The position numbers were made by a program, and so were the translations under genes. 64,000 bases of DNA from assembly GCA_023396065.1 (NCBI GenBank), contig JAEWXF010000028.1:62001-126000 (forward strand). Direction: 5' to 3'. How positions within the stretch are numbered: position 1 is the first letter of the stretch; each line of letters opens with the position of its first letter. Under the pieces are notes generated by a model. It had not been told where the DNA came from. It saw only the letters and a list, made by a program, of their open reading frames with translations, and searched no databases. This DNA comes from Methanobacteriota archaeon. Lineage in GTDB: Archaea > Halobacteriota > Methanomicrobia > Methanomicrobiales > Methanocorpusculaceae. Below are positions 10,664 through 18,490 of the stretch, one piece after another.

Positions 10664-11437
10664 ATGACTTTCCTCTTCCGTATTTTTTCTGGAATCATGC
10701 TATTGATGTTTTTCAGCATCATCCCCGTATCTGCTGAGATTACATCAACAGAACTGAAGTTTCAACTTCCTGCACACCCACTCCAACCGGATCAGACAAC
10801 CACAGTTCCGGTTATGATATCACATACAGAGGAACTTCTCGCATTCACTATGGAGATTCCAAATAATATCTCTGGTGTAACCATTCTCATCAACAGATCC
10901 ATGGAACCTCTCGATGGATTCTACACCATAAACAGTCAATTTGATAATCAGATTCAATATCTCAGCTGGTTTACCACAGTTCCAATAACACAGGACAATG
11001 TTGTCCTGTTTTATCTGGACATTATTCCTACACCTGATGCTCAGTCTCCCATCACATTGACGGTAACTCCCTCGGTCGTTGGAAATGACGACGGAGTGGA
11101 TATTTCAAGTACCTTTTTTGTCTCTCCTGCTACAGTTTTTATCTTAACGGAGAATGCGGCAATTCCATCCGGACAATTCGAAAGTTCCCCGAAAAGTACA
11201 GTTATCCCAGAAAAAGAAATCGATACTCAGACAATCATTCCTGAACATCCCACAGGTGACACCGTGTCACCGGTATCAACTGCCGGGAATACACCGCAAA
11301 CCACTAAAATCCCAACTCTGGAAACAGCTGCCGAAACCACTGATCACCAGCCTGTTACAATCCCGGTATCCGTTTCAGTCCTCGGGATTCTCACAGGACT
11401 CGGTACAGCAGTAATTCTCGGACACAGATTCACGTAA
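10664..11437 (+). CDS. Membrane-anchored cohesin-like protein
   Basis: The 257-aa product has a signal peptide (SGIMLLMFFSIIPVSA). A ~135-aa domain with cohesin-like features follows: QPDQTTTVPVMISHTEELLAFTMEI near its start, corresponding to the cohesin opening strands, and VVLFYLDIIPTPDAQSPITLTV near its end. A Pro/Thr/Ser-rich linker and one C-terminal hydrophobic helix (VSVLGILTGLGTAVILG, then HRFT) would tether it to the membrane. It sits 18 bp after the dockerin-bearing gene, the usual arrangement for an interacting pair. Cohesins outside cellulosomes are known from archaea. The assignment rests on strand pattern and context, not on a profile search; another beta-sandwich adhesion fold is possible. 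Confidence 0.65.
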   Translation: MTFLFRIFSGIMLLMFFSIIPVSAEITSTELKFQLPAHPLQPDQTTTVPVMISHTEELLAFTMEIPNNISGVTILINRSMEPLDGFYTINSQFDNQIQYLSWFTTVPITQDNVVLFYLDIIPTPDAQSPITLTVTPSVVGNDDGVDISSTFFVSPATVFILTENAAIPSGQFESSPKSTVIPEKEIDTQTIIPEHPTGDTVSPVSTAGNTPQTTKIPTLETAAETTDHQPVTIPVSVSVLGILTGLGTAVILGHRFT

Positions 11438-11714
11438 ACATGTGAGGCACTGCCGGATGAAACAGCAGGTGAGGAAGAAGCACCCGCGTCTGTCCGCATC
11501 TATTTTTTGGCCAGACTAGTTGCCCGGCGAAATGCTTACACTCATTTCACCCTCCACTATATTTAGAGAAAAAGAAATATCCCGCAATACAATTTAGCCA
11601 TCATCCTCAGATGACGTGGAATCCGTCCATTACTCCCGGCTCTCAGACCACCGGAGAGACAAAAGACTGTCTCAATCTTCAAATCTATATAGCAGGCAGA
11701 CGGATTACTCAGGA
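11438..11714 (+). promoter_or_regulatory. Intergenic region: T-run terminator and TATA box of small coiled-coil gene
   Basis: A T6 run at 11503-11508 after the cohesin-like gene may end the surface-protein operon. A TATA-like CTATATAG at 11685-11692 lies about 27 bp before the ATG at 11715, the spacing expected for a leaderless archaeal mRNA. I see no gene in the rest of this stretch. Confidence 0.45.
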
Positions 11715-11897
11715 ATGTCTAAGGAAAACACGAATGACCACATCCTGAATGAACTGCAACGGCTGTCCCGGGAGATTGACCGGCTGGATGCAGAAAATGG
11801 CCAGCTCCGCCAACGCGTATCGGATCTGGAACTCCAGACCGGGCAACTGACCGAACGGGTTATGCGAAACGGCAGCTGTTCATCCTGCGGTATCTGA
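11715..11897 (+). CDS. Small coiled-coil protein with C-terminal CxxC
   Basis: This 60-aa protein starts MSKENTNDHILNELQRLSRE and consists almost wholly of a heptad-like, charged helix (EIDRLDAENGQLRQRVSDLE), predicted to be a coiled coil. It ends NGSCSSCGI, a CxxC pair that could bind metal or be redox active. I chose the ATG at 11715 because a TATA box lies ~27 bp upstream, as for leaderless mRNAs. A longer in-frame start at 11616 would include the promoter and reads as random residues. It is convergent with the FmdE-like gene. No function is recognised. Confidence 0.6.
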   Translation: MSKENTNDHILNELQRLSREIDRLDAENGQLRQRVSDLELQTGQLTERVMRNGSCSSCGI

Positions 11898-11933
11898 AAA
11901 AAGATCCTCGTTTCCCGCAGTTATTTGCGGGAA
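11896..11933 (-). terminator. Hairpin/T-run terminator of FmdE-like gene
   Basis: An 8-bp perfect inverted repeat (TTCCCGCA / TGCGGGAA, 11912-11919 and 11926-11933) overlaps the stop codon of the minus-strand gene. On that strand it is followed by a T6 run at 11896-11901, so it should end the fmdE-like transcript. The convergent coiled-coil gene may share it. Confidence 0.6.
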
Positions 11934-12502
11934 CAGGGGATACAGATGTACTGTCCGTCTTTTTGAACCGCAAGTCCGTCGGCAACCGTCTCCCCGCAGC
12001 AGGAACAGGTAACATTATTGTAGAGCATCGCCGGTTTCGGGAGCGGGACATCAGCTTTTTTCACGATAAACATATCTTCAGCAGGGATAGCGAGGATCTG
12101 GTCAACATAGACATGGGCCAGCCGGTGGAACTCCGCTTCCTCCTCCGGGGTCGCGGCTCCCGACATGATCTTCGGACGAAGGGCGACCATCTCTGGATTT
12201 GCCGGCATGGCACTCTGGTTTATCACAAGACGAATGGATGAAGCATTGTCCCGGCGGTAGAAAGAAAACGCAGTTTTGCCCCAGTTGTTTACAAAAAGGT
12301 TACCCTTTCCTGCAGTGCATCCAAGCACCACCTGAATCGCATCCACCGTACAGGAATCCGTCTCCGTAACCGCAACAATCTCCTCATCCGCAGAAAACGT
12401 CAATCCCAGTTCCTGAATTGCAAGCTCACAGGCTTTGTATCCGATTGCCAGGCCTCCGCAGGAATGGCCGTGAAACGCAACCACATCGGCAAAATCTTTC
12501 AT
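11921..12502 (-). CDS. FmdE-family protein with C-terminal zinc ribbon
   Basis: The 193-aa product matches the FmdE family (formylmethanofuran dehydrogenase subunit E domain). The N terminus MKDFADVVAFHGHSCGGLAIGY carries the His/Cys site (FHGHSCGG), and AVTETDSCTVDAIQVVLGCTAGKGNL follows. The C terminus adds a zinc ribbon with two CxxC pairs (CSCCGE ... CIPCSRK). FmdE proteins are found in methanogens, often as single genes away from the fmd/fwd operon; a catalytic role in formylmethanofuran dehydrogenase is not established, and metal handling has been suggested. It is divergent from the metal-chelate transporter, which fits that idea. The start is preceded, 12 bp upstream, by a strong Shine-Dalgarno (GGGAGGAG) that serves a four-codon upstream ORF whose stop overlaps this ATG. 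Confidence 0.85.
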   Translation of the reverse strand: MKDFADVVAFHGHSCGGLAIGYKACELAIQELGLTFSADEEIVAVTETDSCTVDAIQVVLGCTAGKGNLFVNNWGKTAFSFYRRDNASSIRLVINQSAMPANPEMVALRPKIMSGAATPEEEAEFHRLAHVYVDQILAIPAEDMFIVKKADVPLPKPAMLYNNVTCSCCGETVADGLAVQKDGQYICIPCSRK

Positions 12503-12621
12503 AGCAATACCATGGTTCTCCTCCCATATTAATGATACCCATTCAAAATTTGGTATTCAGTGATGGCCTTACAAATCACAAATACTTATTACTCAGTATG
12601 AGGATAATGTAAGTTGATAAT
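12503..12621. promoter_or_regulatory. Divergent promoter region, FmdE-like gene and ABC transporter
   Basis: This 119-bp AT-rich gap feeds both genes. It contains the ATACC ... GGTAT inverted repeat (12535-12539 and 12552-12556), a possible operator. On the minus strand it contains the Shine-Dalgarno GGGAGGAG followed by a four-codon ORF (12513 to 12499). A TATA box cannot be fixed with certainty. Confidence 0.4.
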
Positions 12622-13770
12622 ATGATTTTGTGCCGACATACTCTGACAGCAGGTCTGGCCTGTCTTCTTGTACTCCTTTTCTGTCTGTCAGCTGGGTGTA
12701 TCACCTCTCCATCGGAGGATTCTGCGAAAGATACCATAACGATAACCGACGCATTCGACCGGGAAATCACCATTCCCGATAACCCGCAGAAAATTGCGAT
12801 AAGCGGCTCAGGGTCCATGCGGTACTTCGTGTATCTGAATGTTGACCTGGACCGCATCGTCGCCGTCGATTATCAGGACAGCAGCCTCTTTACCCGTTCC
12901 AACGAACTGCGGCCGTACCTCCTGGCAAATCCTGAGATCAAAAACCACTCAGCCCTCGGTTCTGCAATGGCAGTCGTCGACACCGAACGCCTGCTTGCCT
13001 CAGGTGCCGAAGTCCTCTTTATGGGAGGCGCCAGCAGTTCACGCGTAGAAGTCGCAGACGAAATCACTGCCAAAACCGGTATCCCGGTGGTAATGTTCTA
13101 CGTCGGAGACTACGTCACCAAAGGAGATCAGATACGTGACACCTTCAGAATGCTGGGAAAAATCCTGCACGAAGACACACGGGCCGAGGAACTGATCCGG
13201 TACTTCAGCACCATCGAAGAGGATCTCAAATCCCGGGTTGCAGGTGTCGCTGACGAAGGGAAACCGACCGTGTATGTCTGCGGCATCTCCTACAACGGGG
13301 CACACGGTGCCGACGGCACAGATCCCGCATATCTGCCCTTCGTTCTCCTGAACGTTAAGAATGCTGCCTCCGGCATCACCGAAACCAGCCAGACCGGCTA
13401 TGCCAAAGTTGCCAAGGAACAGATTCTTGCCTGGGATCCCGACATCATCTTCGTCGACCTCGGCACCCTCACTGCAGCCGAAGGCGGCGCAATCTACGAG
13501 TTCCAAAATGATGCATCCTATCAGGGTCTCACCGCCGTGGAAAAGAATCAGGTCTACACCGTAAACCCGCATACATCCATGAACGTGAACCATGAAACAA
13601 GTCTCGCAAACGCCTACTACATCGGCAAAGTCTTATATCCGGAACAGTTTGCCGACATCGATCCGGCAAAAAAGGCTGACGAAATCTACACCTATGTGGT
13701 TGGCGGGCCGGTCTACGACCAGCTGAAAGCAAACGTTCAGAACCTCTCATACCAGAAGCTCACGATGTGA
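12622..13770 (+). CDS. Metal-chelate ABC transporter substrate-binding lipoprotein, copy 1
   Basis: The 382-aa product has a lipoprotein signal (LLVLLFCLSAGC, lipobox ending at Cys) and then the FecB/BtuF-type fold. TITDAFDREITIPDNPQKIAISGSG opens the domain, YLNVDLDRIVAVD follows, and EQILAWDPDIIFVDLGTL marks the second lobe. Such proteins deliver iron-siderophore, haem, cobalamin or related metal complexes to a FecCD permease. The substrate cannot be read from the sequence. It is the first gene of a same-strand cluster with a paralogue (13776), permease (14926) and ATPase (15993), all overlapping or nearly touching. It is about the usual length for the family and has no visible defects. Confidence 0.88.
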   Translation: MILCRHTLTAGLACLLVLLFCLSAGCITSPSEDSAKDTITITDAFDREITIPDNPQKIAISGSGSMRYFVYLNVDLDRIVAVDYQDSSLFTRSNELRPYLLANPEIKNHSALGSAMAVVDTERLLASGAEVLFMGGASSSRVEVADEITAKTGIPVVMFYVGDYVTKGDQIRDTFRMLGKILHEDTRAEELIRYFSTIEEDLKSRVAGVADEGKPTVYVCGISYNGAHGADGTDPAYLPFVLLNVKNAASGITETSQTGYAKVAKEQILAWDPDIIFVDLGTLTAAEGGAIYEFQNDASYQGLTAVEKNQVYTVNPHTSMNVNHETSLANAYYIGKVLYPEQFADIDPAKKADEIYTYVVGGPVYDQLKANVQNLSYQKLTM

Positions 13771-13775
13771 TTTTC

Positions 13776-14921
13776 ATGAAAAAATATATCTTCATTTTTT
13801 GTATTCTCACCCTCATGGCAGGCATCTGTTTCTCCGCAGGCTGCGTGGGGACCCCGGACAGTTCCGGGACCAGCGCAACCGTCACGGTGACCGACGTCGC
13901 CGGTCGTGAAGTTATTATCCCTGCCGACCCGCAGCGGATTGCGGTCAGCGGCTCAGGCTCCACCCGGCTGGTGGCATATCTTGGAGCCCTTGACAGGGTT
14001 GTTGCCGTCGACAGTCAGGACGGAAAAACAAACCAGACCACCGACGTCAGACCCTACGGTCTTGCAAACCCCAACCTCCGGACCCTCCCGACGCTTGGTA
14101 CTGCAAAAGGCCAGGTCGATCCCGAACGGCTTCTTGCCGCAAGCCCGGACCTTATCCTGAAAAGTGCCAGCGGCACGGATCTCGCCGGTGAAGCCGATGA
14201 ACTTACGGAAAAGACCGGCATCCCGGTTGTCCTGTATTCCCAGTATGATCCCGGAACAAAACCGGATGAGTTCGCTTCAAACCTCCGGCTACTGGGAACC
14301 GTCCTTGGAAAGGAGCAGCGTGCCGAAGAGATCCTGCAGTACTTCGCAGAGATCAAACAGGATCTGGACACCCGGACAAAGGACATTCCGAACGCAGGAA
14401 AACCGACACTCTATGTTGGTGGTGTCTCCTACTCCGGAGCACACGGATTCTACTCGACACAGCCGAACTATCTCCCGTTCCGCTATCTCCATGCAGTGAA
14501 CGCTGCCGCAGGGATGGACACGGGAACAGGAACAACTGAAAATGCAAAAGTTGCCAAGGAACAGATCCTTGCATGGGATCCTGACATCCTCTTCGTGGAC
14601 CTTGGAACCCTGACAGCTGCAAACGGCGGTTCGATCACCGAACTCTCCACCGATCCCTCCTACAATGCCATGAAGGCAGTCCGGAACGGTCAGGTGTATG
14701 CTGTACTTCCGCATACTTCCATGGGGGCGAACTATGAAACAATTCTTTCCGATGCCTACTATATTGGTAAAGTCCTGTATCCTGAACAGTTCTCCGACAT
14801 TGATCCCGCGAAAAAGGCTGATGAAATATACCGGTTTGTTGTCGGTGAACCCGTCTTTACCCAGCTGAACGAAAACGTCCAAAATCTTGCATTTACAAAA
14901 CTGGAGATCCCGCTCCTGTAA
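13776..14921 (+). CDS. Metal-chelate ABC transporter substrate-binding lipoprotein, copy 2
   Basis: The 381-aa product is a tandem paralogue of the preceding gene, similar throughout (EQILAWDPDI(I/L)FVDLGTLTAA, GKVLYPEQF(A/S)DIDPAKKADEIY). It has its own lipobox (GICFSAGC). I chose ATG 13776 (MKKYIFIFCILTLMAG), a typical signal-peptide start; a GTG at 13767 overlapping the previous stop is possible. The two copies probably bind related but distinct ligands and share one permease and ATPase. Duplication of binding proteins with divergence is common in this transporter class. The substrate is unknown. Confidence 0.88.
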   Translation: MKKYIFIFCILTLMAGICFSAGCVGTPDSSGTSATVTVTDVAGREVIIPADPQRIAVSGSGSTRLVAYLGALDRVVAVDSQDGKTNQTTDVRPYGLANPNLRTLPTLGTAKGQVDPERLLAASPDLILKSASGTDLAGEADELTEKTGIPVVLYSQYDPGTKPDEFASNLRLLGTVLGKEQRAEEILQYFAEIKQDLDTRTKDIPNAGKPTLYVGGVSYSGAHGFYSTQPNYLPFRYLHAVNAAAGMDTGTGTTENAKVAKEQILAWDPDILFVDLGTLTAANGGSITELSTDPSYNAMKAVRNGQVYAVLPHTSMGANYETILSDAYYIGKVLYPEQFSDIDPAKKADEIYRFVVGEPVFTQLNENVQNLAFTKLEIPLL

Positions 14922-14925
14922 TGCC

Positions 14926-15996
14926 ATGACTTCCGCAGACGTACAGAAATCCGGGCAGTACCGCTCCTATGTCGGCAGAAAAATTGCTCTGATCCTCGCT
15001 GGTGTGGTGCTGACGGTCATCATGTTTTTTGTGTCGGTGTCGGTCGGCGCGGTGAGTATTCCCATCCCTGATATCATCGCCACCCTGATCGGCGGTCAGG
15101 GAACCGGTTTGTATGAACGGATCATCTGGAACATCCGTATCCCTCAGGCACTGACGGCGGTGGTTGCCGGAGCCGGGCTTGCCATTGCAGGAGTTGCCAT
15201 GCAGTCGATTCTCCGCAATCCCCTTGCTTCCCCCTTCACCCTCGGACTGTCCAATGCCGCTGCGTTCGGTGCTGCAATTGGTATCCTGATGTTTGGTGCC
15301 GGAACGACCGGCAGCAGCATTGCTGATGCTGTTGTCGTCAACAATCCGTATCTGACCACAATGTGTGCGTTTGTGTTCAGTATGCTGACCATCGTCATCA
15401 TTCTGCTGATTGCAAAGATGCGGTCGGCAACGCCGGAGACCATGATTCTTGCCGGGGTTGCCATCAGCTCCCTCTTCAGTGCCGGACTCATGGCAATCCA
15501 GTACTTTGTGGATGACACAAAGCTTGCATCAATTGTGTTCTGGCAGTTCGGGGACGTTTCGCGTGCTAGCTGGACGGAGCTCGGAATTATTACCGTAATC
15601 GTTGCGGCAGCGTTTGCCTATGTCCTGTTCAAGCGCTGGGACTACAATGCGATCGATGCGGGTGACGAGACAGCCCGTGGTCTTGGAATAAACGTGGAAC
15701 GAACCCGGCTTCTCGGCATGATTGCAGCATCCGTGATCAGTGCCGTAGTGGTTGCGTTTCTGGGGGTCATCGGTTTTGTCGGACTTGTCTGTCCGCATAT
15801 GGTCCGCAGGCTTATCGGTGACGACCACCGGTTCCTTATTCCGGGAAGTTTCGTCTGCGGTGCCGTGTTACTTTTGGTATCCGACACGGTTGCCCGGACG
15901 ATGATCGCGCCGCATGTCCTGCCGGTCGCGGTGCTGACGGCGTTTCTCGGAGCGCCGGTCTTTTTGTATCTGATTATCCGGGGGAGGAGAATGTGA
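14926..15996 (+). CDS. FecCD-family ABC transporter permease
   Basis: The 356-aa membrane protein matches the FecCD/BtuC permease family. The marker segments are WNIRIPQALTAVVAGAGLAIAG, MQSILRNPLASPFTLGLSN, and near the end FVGLVCPHMVRRLIGDDHR, which contacts the ATPase. Roughly ten hydrophobic helices are visible, as expected. The start is the ATG at 14926, 4 bp after the upstream stop; an in-frame alternative at 14887 would lie inside the previous gene. It would import the metal complex bound by the two lipoproteins, powered by the ATPase gene that overlaps its stop codon. Confidence 0.92.
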   Translation: MTSADVQKSGQYRSYVGRKIALILAGVVLTVIMFFVSVSVGAVSIPIPDIIATLIGGQGTGLYERIIWNIRIPQALTAVVAGAGLAIAGVAMQSILRNPLASPFTLGLSNAAAFGAAIGILMFGAGTTGSSIADAVVVNNPYLTTMCAFVFSMLTIVIILLIAKMRSATPETMILAGVAISSLFSAGLMAIQYFVDDTKLASIVFWQFGDVSRASWTELGIITVIVAAAFAYVLFKRWDYNAIDAGDETARGLGINVERTRLLGMIAASVISAVVVAFLGVIGFVGLVCPHMVRRLIGDDHRFLIPGSFVCGAVLLLVSDTVARTMIAPHVLPVAVLTAFLGAPVFLYLIIRGRRM

Positions 15997-16874
15997 ACGA
16001 TCAGTTTCCGGAACACACGGAGTCTCACGTCCATGAGCATTCCCACATTGCAGGGTATACCCATACCCATGAACATTCCCATGATGTGCCGCACGAACAT
16101 CATGGGAGTGTGCCGGGTACGGCAATTCTGCATGTGGATGACGTGACCTTTGAATACCAGAGTGCCTCGGTTCTGCATGATATCAATGTAGCTGTGGCAC
16201 GCGGTGAAATTCTCGCAATTCTCGGACCGAACGGTGTCGGAAAGTCGACGCTGCTGAAGTGTATGAATCTGATTCTCCGGCCGAAGACCGGGACGGTGAT
16301 GCTGGACGGACGGGATCTAACAAGGATGAGCGGGAACGAGATTGCGCAGAATGTCGGGTATGTGGCCCAGCGGAATGAGGCCGCCCGGATGACGGTGTTT
16401 GATACCGTGCTTCTGGGCCGCAAGCCGCATATGGGCTGGCGGGTGTCGGAGACGGATTATGCAATTGTGGATACGGCGCTTGTACAGTTCGGGCTTGCAG
16501 AGATGCAGCTCCGCTACATCGATGAGTTGTCGGGCGGCGAACTGCAGCGGGTGTGTATCTGCCGGGCGATTGTACAGGATCCTTCGATTCTTTTACTGGA
16601 TGAGCCGACGAGTGCTCTGGATCTGTGCCGTCAGATGGAGATTCTCCGGGTGATTCGTGGTGTGGTGGATCATCATGATGTGGCGGTTGTGATGACGATG
16701 CATGATCTGAATCTGGCACTGCGGTTTGCTGACCGGTTTGTGTTTATGAAGGAGGGAAAGATTTATGCGGCGTGTGACCGGTCTGGTGTTACGGCTGATA
16801 TGATTGAGGCGGTGTACGGGATCGCGGTGGATGTGGAACAGCATAAGGGACTGCCGATCGTGATTCCGGTGTGA
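15993..16874 (+). CDS. FepC/FecE-type ABC transporter ATPase with His-rich N terminus
   Basis: The 293-aa product has all ABC motifs: Walker A GPNGVGKST, Q-loop VAQRNEAARM, signature LSGGELQRV, Walker B ILLLDEPTSALD and switch His in MTMHDLNLAL. It powers the permease encoded just upstream; its GTG start overlaps that gene's stop (GTGA) and has a good Shine-Dalgarno (GGGAGGAG). The unusual part is residues 1-45, before the ABC domain, with about 13 His (HVHEHSHIAGYTHTHEHSHD, then HEHH). Such tails occur in metal transporters and chaperones and may bind nickel, zinc, cobalt or iron, suggesting sensing or storage of the transported metal. Confidence 0.92.
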   Translation: MNDQFPEHTESHVHEHSHIAGYTHTHEHSHDVPHEHHGSVPGTAILHVDDVTFEYQSASVLHDINVAVARGEILAILGPNGVGKSTLLKCMNLILRPKTGTVMLDGRDLTRMSGNEIAQNVGYVAQRNEAARMTVFDTVLLGRKPHMGWRVSETDYAIVDTALVQFGLAEMQLRYIDELSGGELQRVCICRAIVQDPSILLLDEPTSALDLCRQMEILRVIRGVVDHHDVAVVMTMHDLNLALRFADRFVFMKEGKIYAACDRSGVTADMIEAVYGIAVDVEQHKGLPIVIPV

Positions 16875-17090
16875 TCAGGGTTCGAGGTTTTCTTCCTCTT
16901 CGCTGAAGAGGAAGATATCCTCGATGGGTCTGTTGAAGACGAGTGCTATTTTATGCGCGAGGAGGACGGACGGGTTGTACTGACCTTTTTCGAGGGAGAT
17001 CACGGTCCGGGAGGATACAGAGATGCGGTCGGCAAGCTCCTGCTGTGTCATGCCGCGTTCGTTTCTGAGTTCCCGGATGCGATTGTCCAT
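16875..17090 (-). CDS. XRE-family HTH regulator, short form
   Basis: The 71-aa protein is a single Cro/CI-type helix-turn-helix: MDNRIRELRNERGMTQQELA, then RISVSSRTVISLEKGQYNPS, then an acidic tail FLFSEEEENLEP. Such stand-alone regulators (YgzD-like) are usually encoded with small membrane proteins and control them. Here two such membrane protein genes (17151 and 17615) lie just upstream on the same strand, so I infer one operon of three. Its stop codon abuts the stop of the convergent ABC ATPase gene with no gap. Confidence 0.85.
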   Translation of the reverse strand: MDNRIRELRNERGMTQQELADRISVSSRTVISLEKGQYNPSVLLAHKIALVFNRPIEDIFLFSEEEENLEP

Positions 17091-17150
17091 GGCAGTTTTC
17101 GTGATTTAGTAGGATGTCGGAGTGATTTATGGTTACGGTTTTCGGATTTG

Positions 17151-17588
17151 TCAGACATGCCGGTTGAAGTAGCTGTGAAAACCGAGGTATGCGATGAGCT
17201 GAATGAGAAAAATCAGCATCAGGAGACTTTTTGCTGCGGATGTTATCGTTTCGGATACGGGTGTTCCGGCGATTAGTCCGAGGAGCGTCCCTGCATTTAT
17301 CGCGCAAAATATGGTGAGAACGAGGGATACTTCATAGGTCGCCCATGCTGCTTTGAAGTTGACGATTTCGTCGCGTTCGTCGAGCTTCGGGGAAAAATTC
17401 CGGTTATCACGCCGTTTTTTGAGAACGTAGACTCCGCCGAGAACTCCTGCTCCCAGAAATATTCCCGCTGTTATGAGGGTTGAGGTTGCAGGGTAACCCA
17501 GCCAGAAAAGGATACCAAGTACTCCGGCGATGCAGAACGCTGCGGTGAGTACAGTGTAGCGTTCGAAGTGATAGGTGTCGGATGTCAT
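17151..17588 (-). CDS. DUF2178-like four-helix membrane protein
   Basis: The 145-aa product has four hydrophobic segments (residues ~13-32, 38-56, 85-105, 117-138). The cytoplasmic loop carries LDERDEIVNFKAAWATYEVS, the mark of DUF2178-type membrane proteins (DERDxxIxxKA...TY). These are small archaeal and bacterial proteins of unknown function, commonly encoded beside a short XRE regulator, as here. The gene lies 60 bp before the regulator and 26 bp after the next membrane gene, consistent with one transcript. I cannot say what it does. Confidence 0.7.
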   Translation of the reverse strand: MTSDTYHFERYTVLTAAFCIAGVLGILFWLGYPATSTLITAGIFLGAGVLGGVYVLKKRRDNRNFSPKLDERDEIVNFKAAWATYEVSLVLTIFCAINAGTLLGLIAGTPVSETITSAAKSLLMLIFLIQLIAYLGFHSYFNRHV

Positions 17589-17614
17589 GATGAGGACCTG
17601 CTGGTTTCTGAGGG

Positions 17615-18100
17615 TCAGAGGGTACCAAAGTAGTAGTAGTAGATGACAGAGAGCAGGAGGAAGCCGAATTCCCCGAAAACGAAGAGATGAAGGGCGGAGG
17701 TGGCCGCCTGTATCTGCAGAGGGTCGGTGATGCCGAACAGGATGTCAAGGACGGGTGCAAGGTTCAAAGAGAGAAAGAAGCAGAACCAGAATGTACAGAT
17801 CAGGGTGAGAGCACATGCTTTGTCCTGAACACGGAGCCAGCGTTCGTCCTGACGTTTTGTGTACTCCATGTCCTGTGCGAAAAATTCGGGATGTTTCGCA
17901 TAGTTTCGGGCACGGTGGAGTGCAATGAGGATACCGCCTGCGCCAATGAGGAGAAACGTTACGCCGAGGCGTTCATCTACGTATGCAGGCCGGAGAAGAT
18001 ACATTCCGATGTTTGCGATGCCGAAGAGGAACACCATGGTTCCATAGATGATGAACCATCTGAGTTTGGGGGTAAGCTGCATAGTTCTCTTTGTATTCAT
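17615..18100 (-). CDS. Small membrane protein, possible DUF2178 relative
   Basis: The 161-aa product has four hydrophobic segments (TPKLRWFIIYGTMVFLFGI; GVTFLLIGAGGILIAL; ALTLICTFWFCFFLSLNLA; FVFGEFGFLLLSVIYYYYFG). The central loop YTKRQDERWLRVQDKACALT recalls the DERD loop of the neighbouring protein. The start codon (ATG at 18098-18100) lies inside a TTCATATGAA palindrome; Met7 (ATG at 18080-18082) is an alternative start. It is probably the first gene of the minus-strand operon with the DUF2178-like and XRE genes. Function unknown. Confidence 0.6.
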   Translation of the reverse strand: MNTKRTMQLTPKLRWFIIYGTMVFLFGIANIGMYLLRPAYVDERLGVTFLLIGAGGILIALHRARNYAKHPEFFAQDMEYTKRQDERWLRVQDKACALTLICTFWFCFFLSLNLAPVLDILFGITDPLQIQAATSALHLFVFGEFGFLLLSVIYYYYFGTL

Positions 18101-18121
18101 ATGAAGTTCATTTCATATGAA
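18096..18121. promoter_or_regulatory. Twin TTCATATGAA palindromes, candidate operator
   Basis: Two identical 10-bp palindromes TTCATATGAA occupy 18096-18105 and 18112-18121, 16 bp apart. The first covers the start codon of the minus-strand membrane gene. Spacing of about one and a half helical turns and exact repetition suggest a dimer-binding operator, possibly for the XRE regulator of that operon. No protein can be assigned from sequence alone. Confidence 0.5.
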
Positions 18122-18147
18122 GTTATCTTCACATCGGTCTGCGGAAG

Positions 18148-18169
18148 TATTTAGAAAAATATCTAAATA
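18148..18169. promoter_or_regulatory. TATTTAGA-N6-TCTAAATA inverted repeat, candidate ArsR/SdpR operator
   Basis: An 8-bp perfect inverted repeat with a 6-bp AT-rich spacer lies 40 bp before the ArsR-type gene at 18209. The size and AT-rich arms resemble ArsR-family operators, and these regulators commonly control their own gene. It overlaps the place where a TATA box for that gene would be expected. Confidence 0.5.
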
Positions 18170-18208
18170 GCATCCCGCAGAATATGTATGTCACACCAGG
18201 CCTGAAAC

Positions 18209-18490
18209 ATGGGATTCCCTGATACCTTCAAAGCACTCTCGGACCCTGTCCGCCGGGAGGTTCTGCTGATGCTCAAAGACGGCAAGATGTCCGCCGGAGA
18301 GATCGCCGGTCATTTCTCCATGACGAATGCTACCATCTCCTATCATCTCTCCCAGTTGAAAAAAGCAGACCTTGTCTTGGAAAGCAAACAGAAAAATTTC
18401 GTGTACTATGAACTCAACTTCTCCGTCTTTGAGGAGCTGGTGTTCTGGATCTCACAGTTCAAAGAGGACTCCTCTCATGAAAAAACCTGA
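18209..18490 (+). CDS. ArsR/SdpR-type HTH regulator
   Basis: The 93-aa protein is a winged-helix regulator of the ArsR family: FKALSDPVRREVLLMLKDGK, then SAGEIAGHFSMTNATISYHL as the recognition helix region, then SQLKKADLV and a beta-wing (LESKQKNFVYYELN). No metal-binding CxC pair is seen, so it belongs with the SdpR/autorepressor subgroup. Its 3' end overlaps the SdpI-like gene by 14 bp, the arrangement of the Bacillus sdpRI pair, in which the membrane protein sequesters the repressor. A symmetrical AT-rich operator candidate sits just upstream. Confidence 0.88.
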   Translation: MGFPDTFKALSDPVRREVLLMLKDGKMSAGEIAGHFSMTNATISYHLSQLKKADLVLESKQKNFVYYELNFSVFEELVFWISQFKEDSSHEKT

